Source of the DNA: Oligoflexia bacterium
GTDB lineage: Bacteria > Bdellovibrionota > UBA1018
Reading direction: 5' to 3'
DNA: 64,000 nt
Assembly (NCBI GenBank): GCA_023701205.1
Contig: JAMPXJ010000006.1
Span: 22,404-86,403, forward strand
In this document: positions 51,692 through 61,900 of the stretch, piece by piece
Layout: each line of letters begins with the position of its first letter
Numbering within the stretch: position 1 is the stretch's first letter
The notes under the pieces: generated by a model
Told to the model about the DNA's origin: nothing
What the model saw: the letters and a program-made list of their open reading frames with translations, nothing else
Database searches by the model: none
Translations under genes and position numbers: made by a program

Positions 51692-52842
51692 GGCTGATAA
51701 GCACCTCAAAAACACACAGCTTTTTTATCTTTGGTGCCCGTGGAACCGGCAAATCGACGTATCTTTCCACACAGGTTCGCACAGCGAGGAGCTTTTCGAT
51801 CGATCTGCTGACCGAAGCGGACGAGGAGCGTTATGGGCGTTCGCCCGACCGCTTGGCTGCGGATCTGAAGAGTCTGCCGGAGAAGCCGGACTGGGTGATC
51901 ATCGACGAGATTCAGAAGGTGCCGAAGCTTCTGGATCTGGTTCACAAGCTCATCGAGGAGGAGAAGCTCCGCTTCGCGCTCACCGGCTCGAGCGCGCGCA
52001 AGCTCAAACGCGGGCAGGCCAACCTCCTGGCCGGGCGCGCTTTCGTTTATCAGTCCTTTCCTTTGACCGAGCGGGAGCTGGGAAAGGATTTTTCACTCGA
52101 GCAGGTCCTGCGCTGGGGGGCACTTCCGAAGGTGATGGCGCTCGCTTCTGAAAGCGACAAGCGGCAGTTTCTCAGGTCTTATTGCCATACCTACCTCAAA
52201 GAGGAAATTCTCCAGGAGCAGCTAGTACGCAACGGCGAAGCCTTTCGCGATTTCCTGGAGCTCGCCGCGCAGTGCAATGCCACGAGCCTGAGCTACAGCC
52301 GCATCGCTCGGGATCTCGGCGTCGATACCAAGACCGTGCAATCTTTCTTTCAGATCCTCGAGGACACTTTGGTCGCCTTCCGGCTGCCCGCATATCATCG
52401 CTCGGTCAGAAAGGCCCAGAAGGCGCAGCCGAAGTTCTATCTGTTCGATCTGGGCGTCAAGAATGCGCTTGAGCATAGCCTGGATGCGCCGCCGACTCCG
52501 GGGACCTCGGCTTATGGCAAGGCCTTCGAGCATTTCGTCATTTGCGAGGTTTCGCGGCTCAATGAGTATTATCAGGCGGATTACCGGCTCTCGCATTTTC
52601 AGACTTCGCAGGGCGCGGAGGTCGACCTGATTCTCTCGCGCGGAAAAAAAACGATCCTCGTCGAGCTCAAATCTTCGGCGCGCGTGGATGAGGTCGAGAT
52701 CCGCGCGCTGGCTCGGTTTGGCTCGGCGATTGCGGGAGCGGAGCTCTATTATGTTTCGCAGGATCCGGTCGCTTCCAAAGTGGGCGATGTCAGTTGCCTG
52801 CACTGGAAGGAATTCCTGGCTCGGATTTTCCCGGTTTCATAG
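51682..52842 (+). CDS. AAA+ ATPase with DUF4143-type C-terminal domain
   Basis: A 386-residue P-loop ATPase. Walker A is FGARGTGKST (17-26), Walker B VIIDEIQK (72-79), and the LTGSSARKLKRGQANLLAGRA block is characteristic of the AAA_14/DUF4143 group. The C-terminal part carries EVDLILSRGKKTILVELKSS, similar to a PD-(D/E)xK nuclease-like core (Asp, Glu-x-Lys). Such genes are widespread, often in horizontally moving regions; their role is unsettled. The start codon lies within a palindrome (51674-51691), suggesting autoregulation. Confidence 0.88.
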   Translation: MFHRLISTSKTHSFFIFGARGTGKSTYLSTQVRTARSFSIDLLTEADEERYGRSPDRLAADLKSLPEKPDWVIIDEIQKVPKLLDLVHKLIEEEKLRFALTGSSARKLKRGQANLLAGRAFVYQSFPLTERELGKDFSLEQVLRWGALPKVMALASESDKRQFLRSYCHTYLKEEILQEQLVRNGEAFRDFLELAAQCNATSLSYSRIARDLGVDTKTVQSFFQILEDTLVAFRLPAYHRSVRKAQKAQPKFYLFDLGVKNALEHSLDAPPTPGTSAYGKAFEHFVICEVSRLNEYYQADYRLSHFQTSQGAEVDLILSRGKKTILVELKSSARVDEVEIRALARFGSAIAGAELYYVSQDPVASKVGDVSCLHWKEFLARIFPVS

Positions 52843-52880
52843 CTGGCCTCCCGCGCCGAAATCGGCTAACGTTCCGGCGC

Positions 52881-53747
52881 ATGCGGATTCCTTTCATCAA
52901 GATGCACGGACTGGGCAACGACTTCATCGTCATCGACGAGCTCGAACGGGAAATTCCCTGGCCCGTGACGCCTGAGTTCGCGCGGCAGGCGTGCGATCGG
53001 CGGTTCGGCATCGGCGCGGATCAGCTGCTCTGGCTCAAGCGGCCGCTTGCGGCGAGCGCCGAGGCGCGGATGGAAATTCTCAACGCGGATGGGTCGGTGG
53101 CCGAGATGTGCGGCAACGGGATCCGGGCGGTCGGGATTTTTCTCGCGCGGCGGGGTCTGGGCAAGGCGGCGGGCGCCACCGCGAATGCGGCCGGGGAGTA
53201 TCGCATCGAGACGCTCGCGGGCCTGAAGACCGTTCGTGTCGAGAACGGCCTGGTCACCGTCGATATGGGAGCGCCGACGCTGGGGGGCGGGTTTCCGGGA
53301 ATCGGCGAGGCGCTGCTGATCAAAGGGCGGGAGCTGCGGTTTTTTGAGGTCAACATGGGCAATCCTCATGCGGTGCTCTTCGTCGACGAGCTCGCGGCGT
53401 ATCCGATCGAGGAGGTCGGGCCGCAGGTGGAGACGAATCCGCGCTTCCCCAAACGCACGAACGTGGAATTCGTCCAGGTGCTCGAGCACGAGACCCGGCA
53501 GAAGTCCTCGGTGATCCAGGTGCGTGTCTGGGAGCGCGGTGCGGGAATCACGATGGCCTGCGGAACGGGCGCGTGCGCGTCAGCGGTGGCGGCGATCGCG
53601 ACGGGCAGGGTGGTGCAGGGGCCCGTGGAGGTCCGTCTGCCGGGTGGAAGTCTCACGATCCAATGGGCGGGCACGGGTCAACCGGTGCTCATGACCGGGC
53701 CGGCGGTCGAGGTGTTTCGAGGGGAGATCGAGCTTGCCGCTCAATGA
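52881..53747 (+). CDS. dapF: Diaminopimelate epimerase
   Basis: A 288-residue DapF, which interconverts LL- and meso-diaminopimelate for lysine and peptidoglycan. The two catalytic cysteines are in MCGNGIRA (Cys77) and ACGTGACA (Cys227). Other signatures are KMHGLGNDFIVID, FGIGADQ and VNMGNPHAV. ATG 52881 fits the family N-terminus exactly; the frame is open further upstream without homology. Only eight bases separate its end from the convergent small gene at 53756. Confidence 0.95.
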   Translation: MRIPFIKMHGLGNDFIVIDELEREIPWPVTPEFARQACDRRFGIGADQLLWLKRPLAASAEARMEILNADGSVAEMCGNGIRAVGIFLARRGLGKAAGATANAAGEYRIETLAGLKTVRVENGLVTVDMGAPTLGGGFPGIGEALLIKGRELRFFEVNMGNPHAVLFVDELAAYPIEEVGPQVETNPRFPKRTNVEFVQVLEHETRQKSSVIQVRVWERGAGITMACGTGACASAVAAIATGRVVQGPVEVRLPGGSLTIQWAGTGQPVLMTGPAVEVFRGEIELAAQ

Positions 53748-53755
53748 TCCCGCGC

Positions 53756-53980
53756 TCAGTGATCCATGTTGGAGAGCGGATTGATGTACAGCCGGAAGGT
53801 CTTGTCGCGGTGCCGGCGGATGGCGAAGACGCCATTTTCTTTCTCCGTGGCCAGCTTCTCGTAGAAGACCGGATCCACCTCGGCGATTTCCTGGACACTC
53901 TTGCCTTCGTACTTCCCGAAGTCGATGATGACCTGGCTTTCGTCGATAATGCCCGTGACCGGGCTTGCCTGAGCGCTCAT
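53756..53980 (-). CDS. Small protein with DUF3820/ExoX-C-like motif
   Basis: A 74-residue protein containing IDFGKYEGKSVQEIAEVDPVFYEKLA, which matches the FGKxxGK pattern of DUF3820 and of the C-terminal domain of exonuclease X-like proteins, possibly a nucleic-acid contact module. The rest is a short strand and tail (FRLYINPLSNMDH). ATG 53980 is used; a GGAGG lies about 12 bases upstream, a long spacing. Whether it works alone is unknown. Confidence 0.6.
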   Translation of the reverse strand: MSAQASPVTGIIDESQVIIDFGKYEGKSVQEIAEVDPVFYEKLATEKENGVFAIRRHRDKTFRLYINPLSNMDH

Positions 53981-54003
53981 TCGAAAAAACAACCTCCGTG
54001 TTT

Positions 54004-54144
54004 GGCCGTACGGCCTGCGGCTATCTTCTGCCGCAACGTTGAGTCAATCGTAACGGGTCGCGCGTCCGTTTTCAATACGGGCGTGCACCGCTGATGCGGC
54101 GCGCAGCCAAAATATTGTCAGGTACATTCAAAAAACGCTATGTT
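54004..54144 (+). promoter_or_regulatory. purF upstream region: palindromes and candidate promoter
   Basis: Contains a 12-base palindrome GGCCGTACGGCC (54004-54015), a TGCGGC/GCCGCA hairpin (54016-54035) and, nearer the gene, TTGTCA (54115-54120) with TATGTT 18 bases later (54139-54144). AGGG lies seven bases before the ATG at 54158. No recognised PurR site is seen. Confidence 0.4.
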
Positions 54145-54157
54145 ATAGGGCTTTTAC

Positions 54158-55768
54158 ATGTGTGGCATCGTCGGCTTGATCGGCACTCCTCATGCCGCTC
54201 GCGAAGCTTTTCTGGGTCTGACCACTTTGCAGCACCGTGGCCAGGATGCCGCGGGCATTCTCTCTTATGATGCGGACGGCTTTCATCGCGTGAAGAATAT
54301 CGGGCTCGTGGAGTCTGTCTTCACCCGTGAGAACATGGCGACCTTGACGGGGAACGCCGCGCTCGGGCATGCGCGCTACGCGACGATCGGCCGCGGCGAT
54401 GTGGGTGATGTGCAGCCGTTCGTGCTCAGCTATCCTTACGGCCTGGGCATCGCGCATAACGGCAATATCGTGAATACCGAAGCCATGGCCGCGGAGCTGC
54501 GCACCCGGAGCCGCCGGCTTCTCATGACCCGCTCGGATACGGAGATCATCCTCAATCTCCTGGCCGACGGGCTGGCCCGCGCGACGCGGGATTCCGAGGT
54601 GCTGACCTTTGATCATCTGTGTGCCGCCGTGGGCGAGCTTTGCCAGCGGCTCAACGGGAGCTATTCGGTGGTCGCGCTCATCGCAGGACATGGGCTGATG
54701 GCATTCCGGGATCCGCATGGCATCCGGCCGCTCATCTGGGGCAGGCGATCAGTGGCGGATGCCGCGGGTGCATCGCCGGGTTCGGGCGCTCAGGCCACTG
54801 GCATGCCAGGCACTGCAGGCGCAGCCGCGGAAGGAACGCTGCCGAGCGGCGAGGCGCATATGGTCGCCTCCGAAAGCGTGGCGCTCGAGTTCCAGGGTTA
54901 CGAGATCGTGCGCGATCTCAAGCCTGGCGAGCTGCTCTACATCGATCAAGAGGGGCAGGTGCATTCGCGCGTGCTCGACGCCCGCCCCGAGCGGCACTGC
55001 ATGTTCGAGTGGGTTTATTTCGCCTCTCCCGAGTCGCGCATCGACGGCATCCCGGTTTATGGCGCGAGGATCGAGCTCGGCCGCAGCCTGGCCCGGCTGC
55101 TCAAGAGTCAGCTCGAGGAGCGCGGGCTCGCAGGCGACGTGATCGTGCCCGTGCCCGAAACCTCGCGCATCGCCGCGATCGCGCTCGCCGAGGAGCTCGC
55201 GATCCCGTATCGCGAGGTGCTCATCAAGAACCGCTACATCAAGCGCACCTTCATCCTGGATTCGCAGGAAAAGCGGCAGAGCGCGGTGAATCTCAAGCTT
55301 TCGCCCGTGCGCTCGGAGATCCAGGGCAAGCGCGTGATCCTGGTCGACGACTCGATCGTGCGGGGCACGACCTCCAAGAAAATCATCGAGCTGGTGCGCC
55401 AGGCCGGCGCTTCGAGGGTCATCTTCGTGTCGACCTGCCCGCCCATCCAGCACCCCTGCTATTACGGCATCGATTTCCCGGTCGAGTCCGAGCTCATCGC
55501 CTCGGGGCGCTCGAATCGCGAGATCGAGGAGGCGCTTGGCGCCGACGCGGTGGTTTATCAGGATGTCGAAGGGCTGCGGAGCTCGTTGGGGCGCGCCAAG
55601 ATTCGGGCGGCCCACGATCGGGCCGGCGCGGGAGAGGGGCAGGATCCCGAGCTTCACCCTTGCATGGCCTGCCTGGATGGAAAATACCCGACCGACGTGT
55701 CCGCATGCGGCGCGCGGCTCGCGGCAGCGCGAAAGGCGGATCGCGTAACCAATCGCGGAATCAAATGA
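54158..55768 (+). CDS. purF: Amidophosphoribosyltransferase (first purine step)
   Basis: A 536-residue PurF converting PRPP and glutamine to phosphoribosylamine. Cys2 right after Met is the nucleophile of the N-terminal glutaminase (MCGIVGLIG), so the start is certain. LQHRGQDAAG and GHARYAT complete that domain. The PRPP loop is VDDSIVRGTT (about 396-405). An Ala/Gly-rich insertion (about 199-232, DAAGASPGSGAQATG…) splits the glutaminase domain from the rest, unusual for the family. The last residues carry CMACLDGKYP. It leads the purine operon; its stop overlaps purC. Confidence 0.96.
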   Translation: MCGIVGLIGTPHAAREAFLGLTTLQHRGQDAAGILSYDADGFHRVKNIGLVESVFTRENMATLTGNAALGHARYATIGRGDVGDVQPFVLSYPYGLGIAHNGNIVNTEAMAAELRTRSRRLLMTRSDTEIILNLLADGLARATRDSEVLTFDHLCAAVGELCQRLNGSYSVVALIAGHGLMAFRDPHGIRPLIWGRRSVADAAGASPGSGAQATGMPGTAGAAAEGTLPSGEAHMVASESVALEFQGYEIVRDLKPGELLYIDQEGQVHSRVLDARPERHCMFEWVYFASPESRIDGIPVYGARIELGRSLARLLKSQLEERGLAGDVIVPVPETSRIAAIALAEELAIPYREVLIKNRYIKRTFILDSQEKRQSAVNLKLSPVRSEIQGKRVILVDDSIVRGTTSKKIIELVRQAGASRVIFVSTCPPIQHPCYYGIDFPVESELIASGRSNREIEEALGADAVVYQDVEGLRSSLGRAKIRAAHDRAGAGEGQDPELHPCMACLDGKYPTDVSACGARLAAARKADRVTNRGIK

Positions 55769-56979
55769 CGGAAACCCAATCGGTGACTTTGGACACGATC
55801 TACAAAGGCTCGGTGAAAAATCTTCGTGGACCGGCGCGCGTCGGCGACATGCCCGCGCTCGTCTTCGAGTACAGTGACGCGTATTCGGTTTTTGACTGGG
55901 GTCGGATGCCCGATCCGCTGCCCCGAAAAGGGGAGGCCCTGGCACTGCTCGCCGCCGACTGGCTCGAGCGCCTGGAATCGCCCGAGGCGTGGAAGGATTT
56001 TTCCCGCTCTCCCGTGGCGCACGCGCTTCGCAAAGCCAATCGTTTCGGCAGCGGCTTCATCGAGCTCGGGGAGCAGCTCCAGGCGCGCGGGCTTCGCACG
56101 CATTATCTGGGCGCGCTCGCGCAGGCGCCCGACCGGGAGGCGCTCGCGCCGGAGCGTCTGGCGCAGCTTCGCGCGCCGCTCAGGCACCTGGCCGTGCGGC
56201 GGGTTTCGGCCGTGAAGCCGGCACTGGGCAGTATCCTGGGGCGCGCCGTGCCGGATTACCTGGCGACGCGCTCCTCGCCCGCGCCGCGGCTCGTGCCGCT
56301 CGAGGTGGTCTTCCGTTTCAGCTGTCCCGAAGGGAGCTCGCTCATCGAGCGCGTGGCGAAGGACTCTTCTTACCTCGCGCAGCTGGGCTTCGCGGATTAT
56401 CGCGTGGCGCCGGGGCAGAGCTGGGACTTCCCGGTGCTGGAGCTTTTCACCAAGCTCGAAGCTTCGGATCGCCCGCTGACGCTTTCGGAGGCGCTTGCGA
56501 TCTCGGGGCTTTCGGCCACGCAGCTGCAGGAGCTGCTGCTCCGCACGGCTTGGGTGGCGGGTTTCCTCAAGGCATTGTGCGCACGCAGCCGGATCGAGCT
56601 CGCGGACGGGAAGCTCGAGTGGGGAGTGGACGCGGACGGCGGTATCTTCCTGGTCGACGCCATCGGGCCCGACGAGCTGCGCCTGCTCAAGGATGGTGTG
56701 CAGCTTTCGAAGGAATTCCTGCGGAAATCCTATCGCGAAACTCCCTGGTACGCGGCCGTGGGCGCGGCCAAGCGCCAGGCCAAACTCCAGGGCACGGCGG
56801 ACTGGAAGCGCCTGGTGGGAGAGGGGCCGCCGCATCTCGCGGCCGCGACCCAGGAGCTGGGTTCGCAGCTCTACATGGCGCTCGCCAACGAGCTCACGGG
56901 CCGGCGCTGGTTCGAAAGCGCATGGAAGCTGGAGCAGGTTGTTGAGGCCGTCAAGCGGCTGGGCGAGGTCGGCGGATGA
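55765..56979 (+). CDS. purC: SAICAR synthetase (divergent long form)
   Basis: A 404-residue protein, much longer than the usual 230-300 for PurC. It starts with TIYKGSVKNLRG (the ATP-binding glycine-rich strand) and later has FKALCARSRIELADGKLEWGVDADGGIFLVDAIGPDEL-type sequence. In most PurC proteins a Glu follows the Asp (DEIxPD), here it is Ala (DAIGPDELR). LVPLEVVFRFSCPEGSS and FTKLEASDR are also family-like. It joins aspartate to CAIR. Overlaps both purF and purD (ATGA). The product call rests on motif order and position in the operon; the variant residue deserves attention. Confidence 0.85.
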   Translation: MTETQSVTLDTIYKGSVKNLRGPARVGDMPALVFEYSDAYSVFDWGRMPDPLPRKGEALALLAADWLERLESPEAWKDFSRSPVAHALRKANRFGSGFIELGEQLQARGLRTHYLGALAQAPDREALAPERLAQLRAPLRHLAVRRVSAVKPALGSILGRAVPDYLATRSSPAPRLVPLEVVFRFSCPEGSSLIERVAKDSSYLAQLGFADYRVAPGQSWDFPVLELFTKLEASDRPLTLSEALAISGLSATQLQELLLRTAWVAGFLKALCARSRIELADGKLEWGVDADGGIFLVDAIGPDELRLLKDGVQLSKEFLRKSYRETPWYAAVGAAKRQAKLQGTADWKRLVGEGPPHLAAATQELGSQLYMALANELTGRRWFESAWKLEQVVEAVKRLGEVGG

Positions 56980-58280
56980 GTGGAGCTCCCTCCACCGTGC
57001 TCATCGTGGGAGCCGGAGGCCGCGAGCATGCGCTCGCCTGGCGCCTCGCGCGCTCGCCGCGCGTGGGGCACCTGATCCTGGCACCGGGGAATGTCGGGAT
57101 GCCGCGAGAGTGGGAACGCTGGGAGACCGGGCTTTCGCGCAAGGAGGAGTTCGCGGCGTTGGCAGAGCGCGCGAGAGAAGCGGGCGTTTCGCTCGCGGTG
57201 ATCGGACCGGATAATCCGCTCGCCGAGGGGATCGTCGATGTTTTCACCGAGGCGGATTTGCCCACGGTCGGGCCCACGGCGGCGGCCGCGCGAATCGAGG
57301 CGAGCAAAGCCTTCGCAAAGGAAGTGATGCTCGCGGCCGGCGTGCCGACCGCCCGGCATTTCATCGCGAAGAGCCGCGAAGAGGCGCTCGGGATCTTGCG
57401 CGCGCTCGACTGGAGTCGCGGCGGCTGGGTGCTCAAATCCGATGGGCTCGCGCTTGGCAAGGGCGTTTGTGTTTGCGGCACGCTGGCGGAAGCCACGGGA
57501 GCGCTCGAGGGCCTGCCCGGCGGGGAATTCGTGATCGAGGAGCGGCTTTTCGGCGAAGAGCTTTCGTGGATGGCTTTTTGCGACGGCGAGCGCTGCGCGC
57601 TGCTCGAGCCGGCACGCGATCACAAGCGCCTTCTCGACGGGGATCATGGCCCGAATACCGGCGGAATGGGCGCGTTTTCGCCAGTGCCCGGTGTTCCCGC
57701 GAGCTGGGCCGAACGGATGAGGCGCGAGGTTTTCCTGCCCACGCTCCGCGAGCTCGCGCGGCGGGGCGCGCCCTTTCGTGGGGTGCTTTACGCGGGCCTC
57801 ATGGTGGATTTCGCGCGCGATCGCTTTTGGGTCCTGGAGTTCAACGCGCGCTTCGGGGATCCCGAGGCCCAGGTCCTCCTGCCGCGGATCGAGGAGAGGC
57901 CCATGCTCGGGATTCTGGAATGGTTCGAGGCCGTGGCGCGCGGGGATCTGAGCGGGCTGCCGGACTCGGTTCCGTTCGAGCGCGCGGCGGCGCTCGCGGT
58001 CGTGGCCGCGGCGGCGGGTTACCCCGAAGCGCCGCTCAAGGGCGCGCGCATCGCGGGGCTGCACGGAAGCGAAAGGGCGACGGGCGGTTCCGAAGGGATT
58101 TTCTGCGCGGGAGTGGGGGGCTTGGGTGAAGCGCCAATCGTGAATGGCGGACGGGTCCTGGCCGCGTTCGGACGTGGCGCGGATCTCGCGCAGGCGCGGG
58201 AGCGCGCATACGCGCGGCTCGCGAAGATCCGCTTCGAAGGGATGCAGTACCGCAAGGACATCGGAGGGGGCGCGCCATGA
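56976..58280 (+). CDS. purD: Phosphoribosylamine-glycine ligase
   Basis: A 434-residue ATP-grasp ligase making GAR. Motifs: VLIVGAGGREHALAWRLARSP (N-terminal), PTAAAARIEASKAFAKEVML, DHKRLLDGDHGPNTGGMGA, VLYAGLMVD and EFNARFGDPEAQVLLPRI. All are complete. Start and stop overlap the flanking genes by ATGA, giving translational coupling. Confidence 0.96.
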   Translation: MSGAPSTVLIVGAGGREHALAWRLARSPRVGHLILAPGNVGMPREWERWETGLSRKEEFAALAERAREAGVSLAVIGPDNPLAEGIVDVFTEADLPTVGPTAAAARIEASKAFAKEVMLAAGVPTARHFIAKSREEALGILRALDWSRGGWVLKSDGLALGKGVCVCGTLAEATGALEGLPGGEFVIEERLFGEELSWMAFCDGERCALLEPARDHKRLLDGDHGPNTGGMGAFSPVPGVPASWAERMRREVFLPTLRELARRGAPFRGVLYAGLMVDFARDRFWVLEFNARFGDPEAQVLLPRIEERPMLGILEWFEAVARGDLSGLPDSVPFERAAALAVVAAAAGYPEAPLKGARIAGLHGSERATGGSEGIFCAGVGGLGEAPIVNGGRVLAAFGRGADLAQARERAYARLAKIRFEGMQYRKDIGGGAP

Positions 58281-58939
58281 GCGTACCGATCGCGATCTTC
58301 GCCTCGGGGCGCGGGAGCAACTTCGAGGTGATCGCCGACGCGTGCGCCGCCGGGCGACTCGATGCGAGCGTGGTCGTTTTGGTCTGCGATCGCCCCGGCG
58401 CTCCGGTGCTTGACGCCGCGAAAAGGCGCGGCATTCCCGCGCTGCTCATCCCGCCACCCGCGGTCGGTCCCGGGATCTCGCCGGCCGCGCGCCAGGAGCT
58501 TCGCGAGCTTCATGACCGCGAGATTCTCGCGCAGCTGAGTCCGTACGCGCCGCGCTTTCTGGTTTTCGCGGGCTACCTCCGCAGGGTTTCACGCGTGCTC
58601 ATCGAGGAATTTCGAGGCGAGCGGGGCCAGAGCCGCATCGTCAACGTTCATCCGTCGCTCCTGCCCGCGTTTCCGGGCTTGGGGAGCTACGCGCGGGCCT
58701 TCGCTCATGGGGCGAAGGTCGCGGGCGTGACCGTTCATCTGGTCGAGGAAGAGCTCGATCTGGGCCCGATCTGCGCACAGGAGGCGTTTTCGATCGCCGA
58801 CTGCCGTACAGCCGGGGAAGTCGAGCGCCGCGGGCTTGCCATCGAGCATCGGCTCTATCCAGAGACGCTCGGCTGGATTCTCAAGGAGAGCTTCGAGATG
58901 CAGGATCGTGAAGGGAGGCCATGTGTTTGCCCGAATTGA
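58277..58939 (+). CDS. purN: Phosphoribosylglycinamide formyltransferase
   Basis: A 220-residue folate-dependent formyltransferase. PIAIFASGRGSNFEVI is the substrate-binding loop and IVNVHPSLLPAFPGL holds the catalytic Asn/His region, followed by GVTVHLVEEELDLGPI, with the Asp of the triad. It adds the formyl group from 10-formyl-tetrahydrofolate to GAR. The C-terminus (CVCPN) overlaps the start of the next gene by 17 bases. Confidence 0.95.
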   Translation: MSVPIAIFASGRGSNFEVIADACAAGRLDASVVVLVCDRPGAPVLDAAKRRGIPALLIPPPAVGPGISPAARQELRELHDREILAQLSPYAPRFLVFAGYLRRVSRVLIEEFRGERGQSRIVNVHPSLLPAFPGLGSYARAFAHGAKVAGVTVHLVEEELDLGPICAQEAFSIADCRTAGEVERRGLAIEHRLYPETLGWILKESFEMQDREGRPCVCPN

Positions 58940-61900
58940 AGTCGCGATGAGACCGGAGTTCAGCGATCCTTCGGCCGCGGGGTTCCTGCGGAAGGTGGAG
59001 CTCGCGCATCCGGAGATCCGGCGCAAGATCCGCTGGGCGCGGCTGCTCGAGGTTTACTGGCTGGAGCTCCCGGCGTCGCGCGAGGAGCTGATTCCGGCGA
59101 TCACCGAGGTCTTCTGGGACCGCGTGCTGCAGTGGCTTTTCACGGGGAACCTGATTCCCAAGGCCGCCGGCAAGCACGGCGGAATCGCCGATCTGCTCGA
59201 GGGTGCCCCGAACCGTCCCGGAAAGTTCTGGGCCATCGAGCGGCGCTTCCGCCCGGGGGTCACCGACAACGTCGGACGAACCGCGATCGAGGCGCTCGAG
59301 ATCGTCTGCGGCAAGGCCCTGCCCGAAGGGCGCGCGGCGAGCGGGTCGCTCGTCGTGCTCGAGGGCGTGGAGCTCGATGAGGAGCTCCTGGCGCGCGTGG
59401 CGCGCGATGTGCTGTGCAACGAGCTGATCGAGACGTGGACGGTACTGCCCGAATCGGAGCTCAAGAACAACGATCGCTTCCATCCCGAGCGCATCCGCCG
59501 CGACATTCCGCGCGTGAAAAGGGAGTCCGCGGGCACGTCGGGCGCCCGGGTCGAGGAGCTTCCGCTCGAGGGGCTGGGCGACGCGGAGCTCGAGAGCCTG
59601 AGCCAGAGGCGGCTGCTGGCGCTTTCGCTCGCGGAGATGCGTGCGGTTCGGGATTACTTCCGCCGTCCGGACGTGCAGGCGCAGCGCCGGGAGCTGGGCC
59701 TGGGCGCGCCGACCGATGTCGAGCTCGAGGTGATCGCACAGACCTGGTCGGAGCATTGCAAGCACAAGATCTTCGGCGCGGCCGTGGATTACTCCGAGGA
59801 TTCCAATACCGGAGGCAAGGCCGGGATTCCCGCGCAGGGGATTCCCGCGCGCGTGGAGAGTCTTTTCAAGGCCACGATCGCCGGGACCACGCAGGAGCTT
59901 CCGAAGCCGTGGCTGCTGTCGGTTTTCAAGGACAACGCGGGCATCGTGGCTTTCGACGCGGAGGATGCCTTCTGCATCAAGGTGGAGACGCATAATACCC
60001 CTTCGGCGCTCGATCCCTACGGGGGCGCGCTTACGGGAATCGTGGGCGTGAACCGCGACATCCTGGGCTGCGGGCTGGGCGCGCGCCCGATCTTCAATAC
60101 CGATGTGTTCTGCGTGGGACCGCTCGATCACTCGCGGCCGCTCCCCGAGCGCATCCTGCATCCGCGCCGGATCCTGGGCGGGATCCGCCAGGGCGTGGAG
60201 CATGGCGGAAACAAGAGCGGGATTCCCACGGTGAACGGCGCGTTGGTCTTCGATGAGCGCTATCTGGGCAAGCCGCTGGTCTACTGCGGAACCGGCGGCT
60301 TCCTTCCGCGCACGATCGCGGGCGTGCCTTGTGAGACCAAGGAGATTCGCCCCGGCGATCGCATCTGCATGGTCGGAGGCCGGATCGGGAAAGACGGCAT
60401 CCACGGCGCGACTTTCTCGTCACTGGCGCTGGATCAGGATTCGCCGGTCTCGGCGGTGCAGCTCGGGGATCCGATCACGCAGAAGCGGCTCGCCGATTTC
60501 CTGCTCGAAGCTCGCGATCTGGGGCTTTACCGGGCGGTGACGGACAACGGCGCGGGCGGGCTTTCGTCTTCGGTGGGCGAGCTCGCCACGCTCAGCGGCG
60601 GCGCCCGGATGGATGTCGCGCGCGCGCGGACGAAATATCCCGGGCTCAAGCCTTACGAGCTCACCGTGAGCGAATCGCAGGAACGCATGACTGTCGCGGT
60701 GCCGCCCGAGCGCCTCCCGGTTTTCCTGGCGCTGGCGGAGCGCCGTGGCGTCGAGGTCAGTGATCTCGGCGAGTTCAACCGGAGCGGTCGGTTCGACATC
60801 GAGTACGAGGGCAAGCCGGTCGGAAGCCTGCAGCTCGAGTTCCTGCACGAGGGCGTGCCGCGGCTCGAGCTCAAGGCCGTGTGGGACGGCGGACCGCCCG
60901 AGCCCAAGGCCGCGCACGACGCGGGGGGCGCGATCTTCGAGGCGCGCGGGCCCGAGCTGCTGCTCTCGCTGATGGGACGGCCCAATATCGCCTCGAAGGA
61001 GTGGCTGATCCGCCAGTATGACCACGAAGTGCAGGGGACCTCCGTCGTGAAGCCGTTGCACACGGTGGGTGCCGGAACGCCCTCTGCCATGAGTGGCCCG
61101 AACGACGCCGCGGTGCTTAAGCCCAAACCGGGCTCGGATGCGGGGATCGCGGTGGCCTGCGGGATCAACCCCAAGCTCTCGGATCTCGATCCTTATCTCA
61201 TGGCGCAAGCGGCGGTGGACGAGGCCGTGCGAAACGTTCTGTGCGTGGGCGCGGAGTTCGGCAACGAGGAATCCGTCCTGGCGCTCGTCGACAATTTCTG
61301 CTGGCCCGATCCGGTTTCGGACCCGGCGAAGATGGCCGCGCTCGTTCGTGCCTGCTATGGCCTGCGCGAAGCGGCGCTGGCGCTCTCGGCGCCGCTCGTC
61401 TCGGGCAAGGACAGCATGAAGAACGACTTCCGCGGGAAGCTCGGCGGCGATTCCGTTGTGATCTCGGTACCTCCGACGCTTCTCATGACGGCGGTGGCTC
61501 GCGTGTCGGACATCCGGCGGTCGCGCACGGCGGACTTCAAGAAGGCGGGGGACGCGCTTTACCTGCTCGGGGGCAATCGTCTGGGGCTTCCGGGCTCGGA
61601 ACTCGCGCAGCTGGAGCACGAGCTCCATTCGACCGAGGCCGGCGTCGTGCGGCCGGGCCTGCCGGACTGGCAAGAGGCGCGCCGGATCTATTCCTGGCTT
61701 GGCGGGGCGCAAGGCAAGGAGCAGGGCAAGCTTCGTTCGCTGCACGATGTTTCGGAGGGCGGGCTTCTCGTCGCGATCGCCGAAGGGGCGCTGGCCCGCG
61801 GCCTGGGCGCGAAGGTCACGCTCCCGGCCGATCGCGATCCTTGGGCGCTGGCGTTCGGCGAAGGCTTCCACAGCTTCGTAGCGACCGTTTCCGAGGAGGA

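Noticed and set aside
58881..60404. A 507-codon open frame on the - strand across purL, and similar long antisense frames elsewhere
   Set aside because: They are shadows of a high-GC gene: no start context, no motifs, and composition rich in Arg and Ala.
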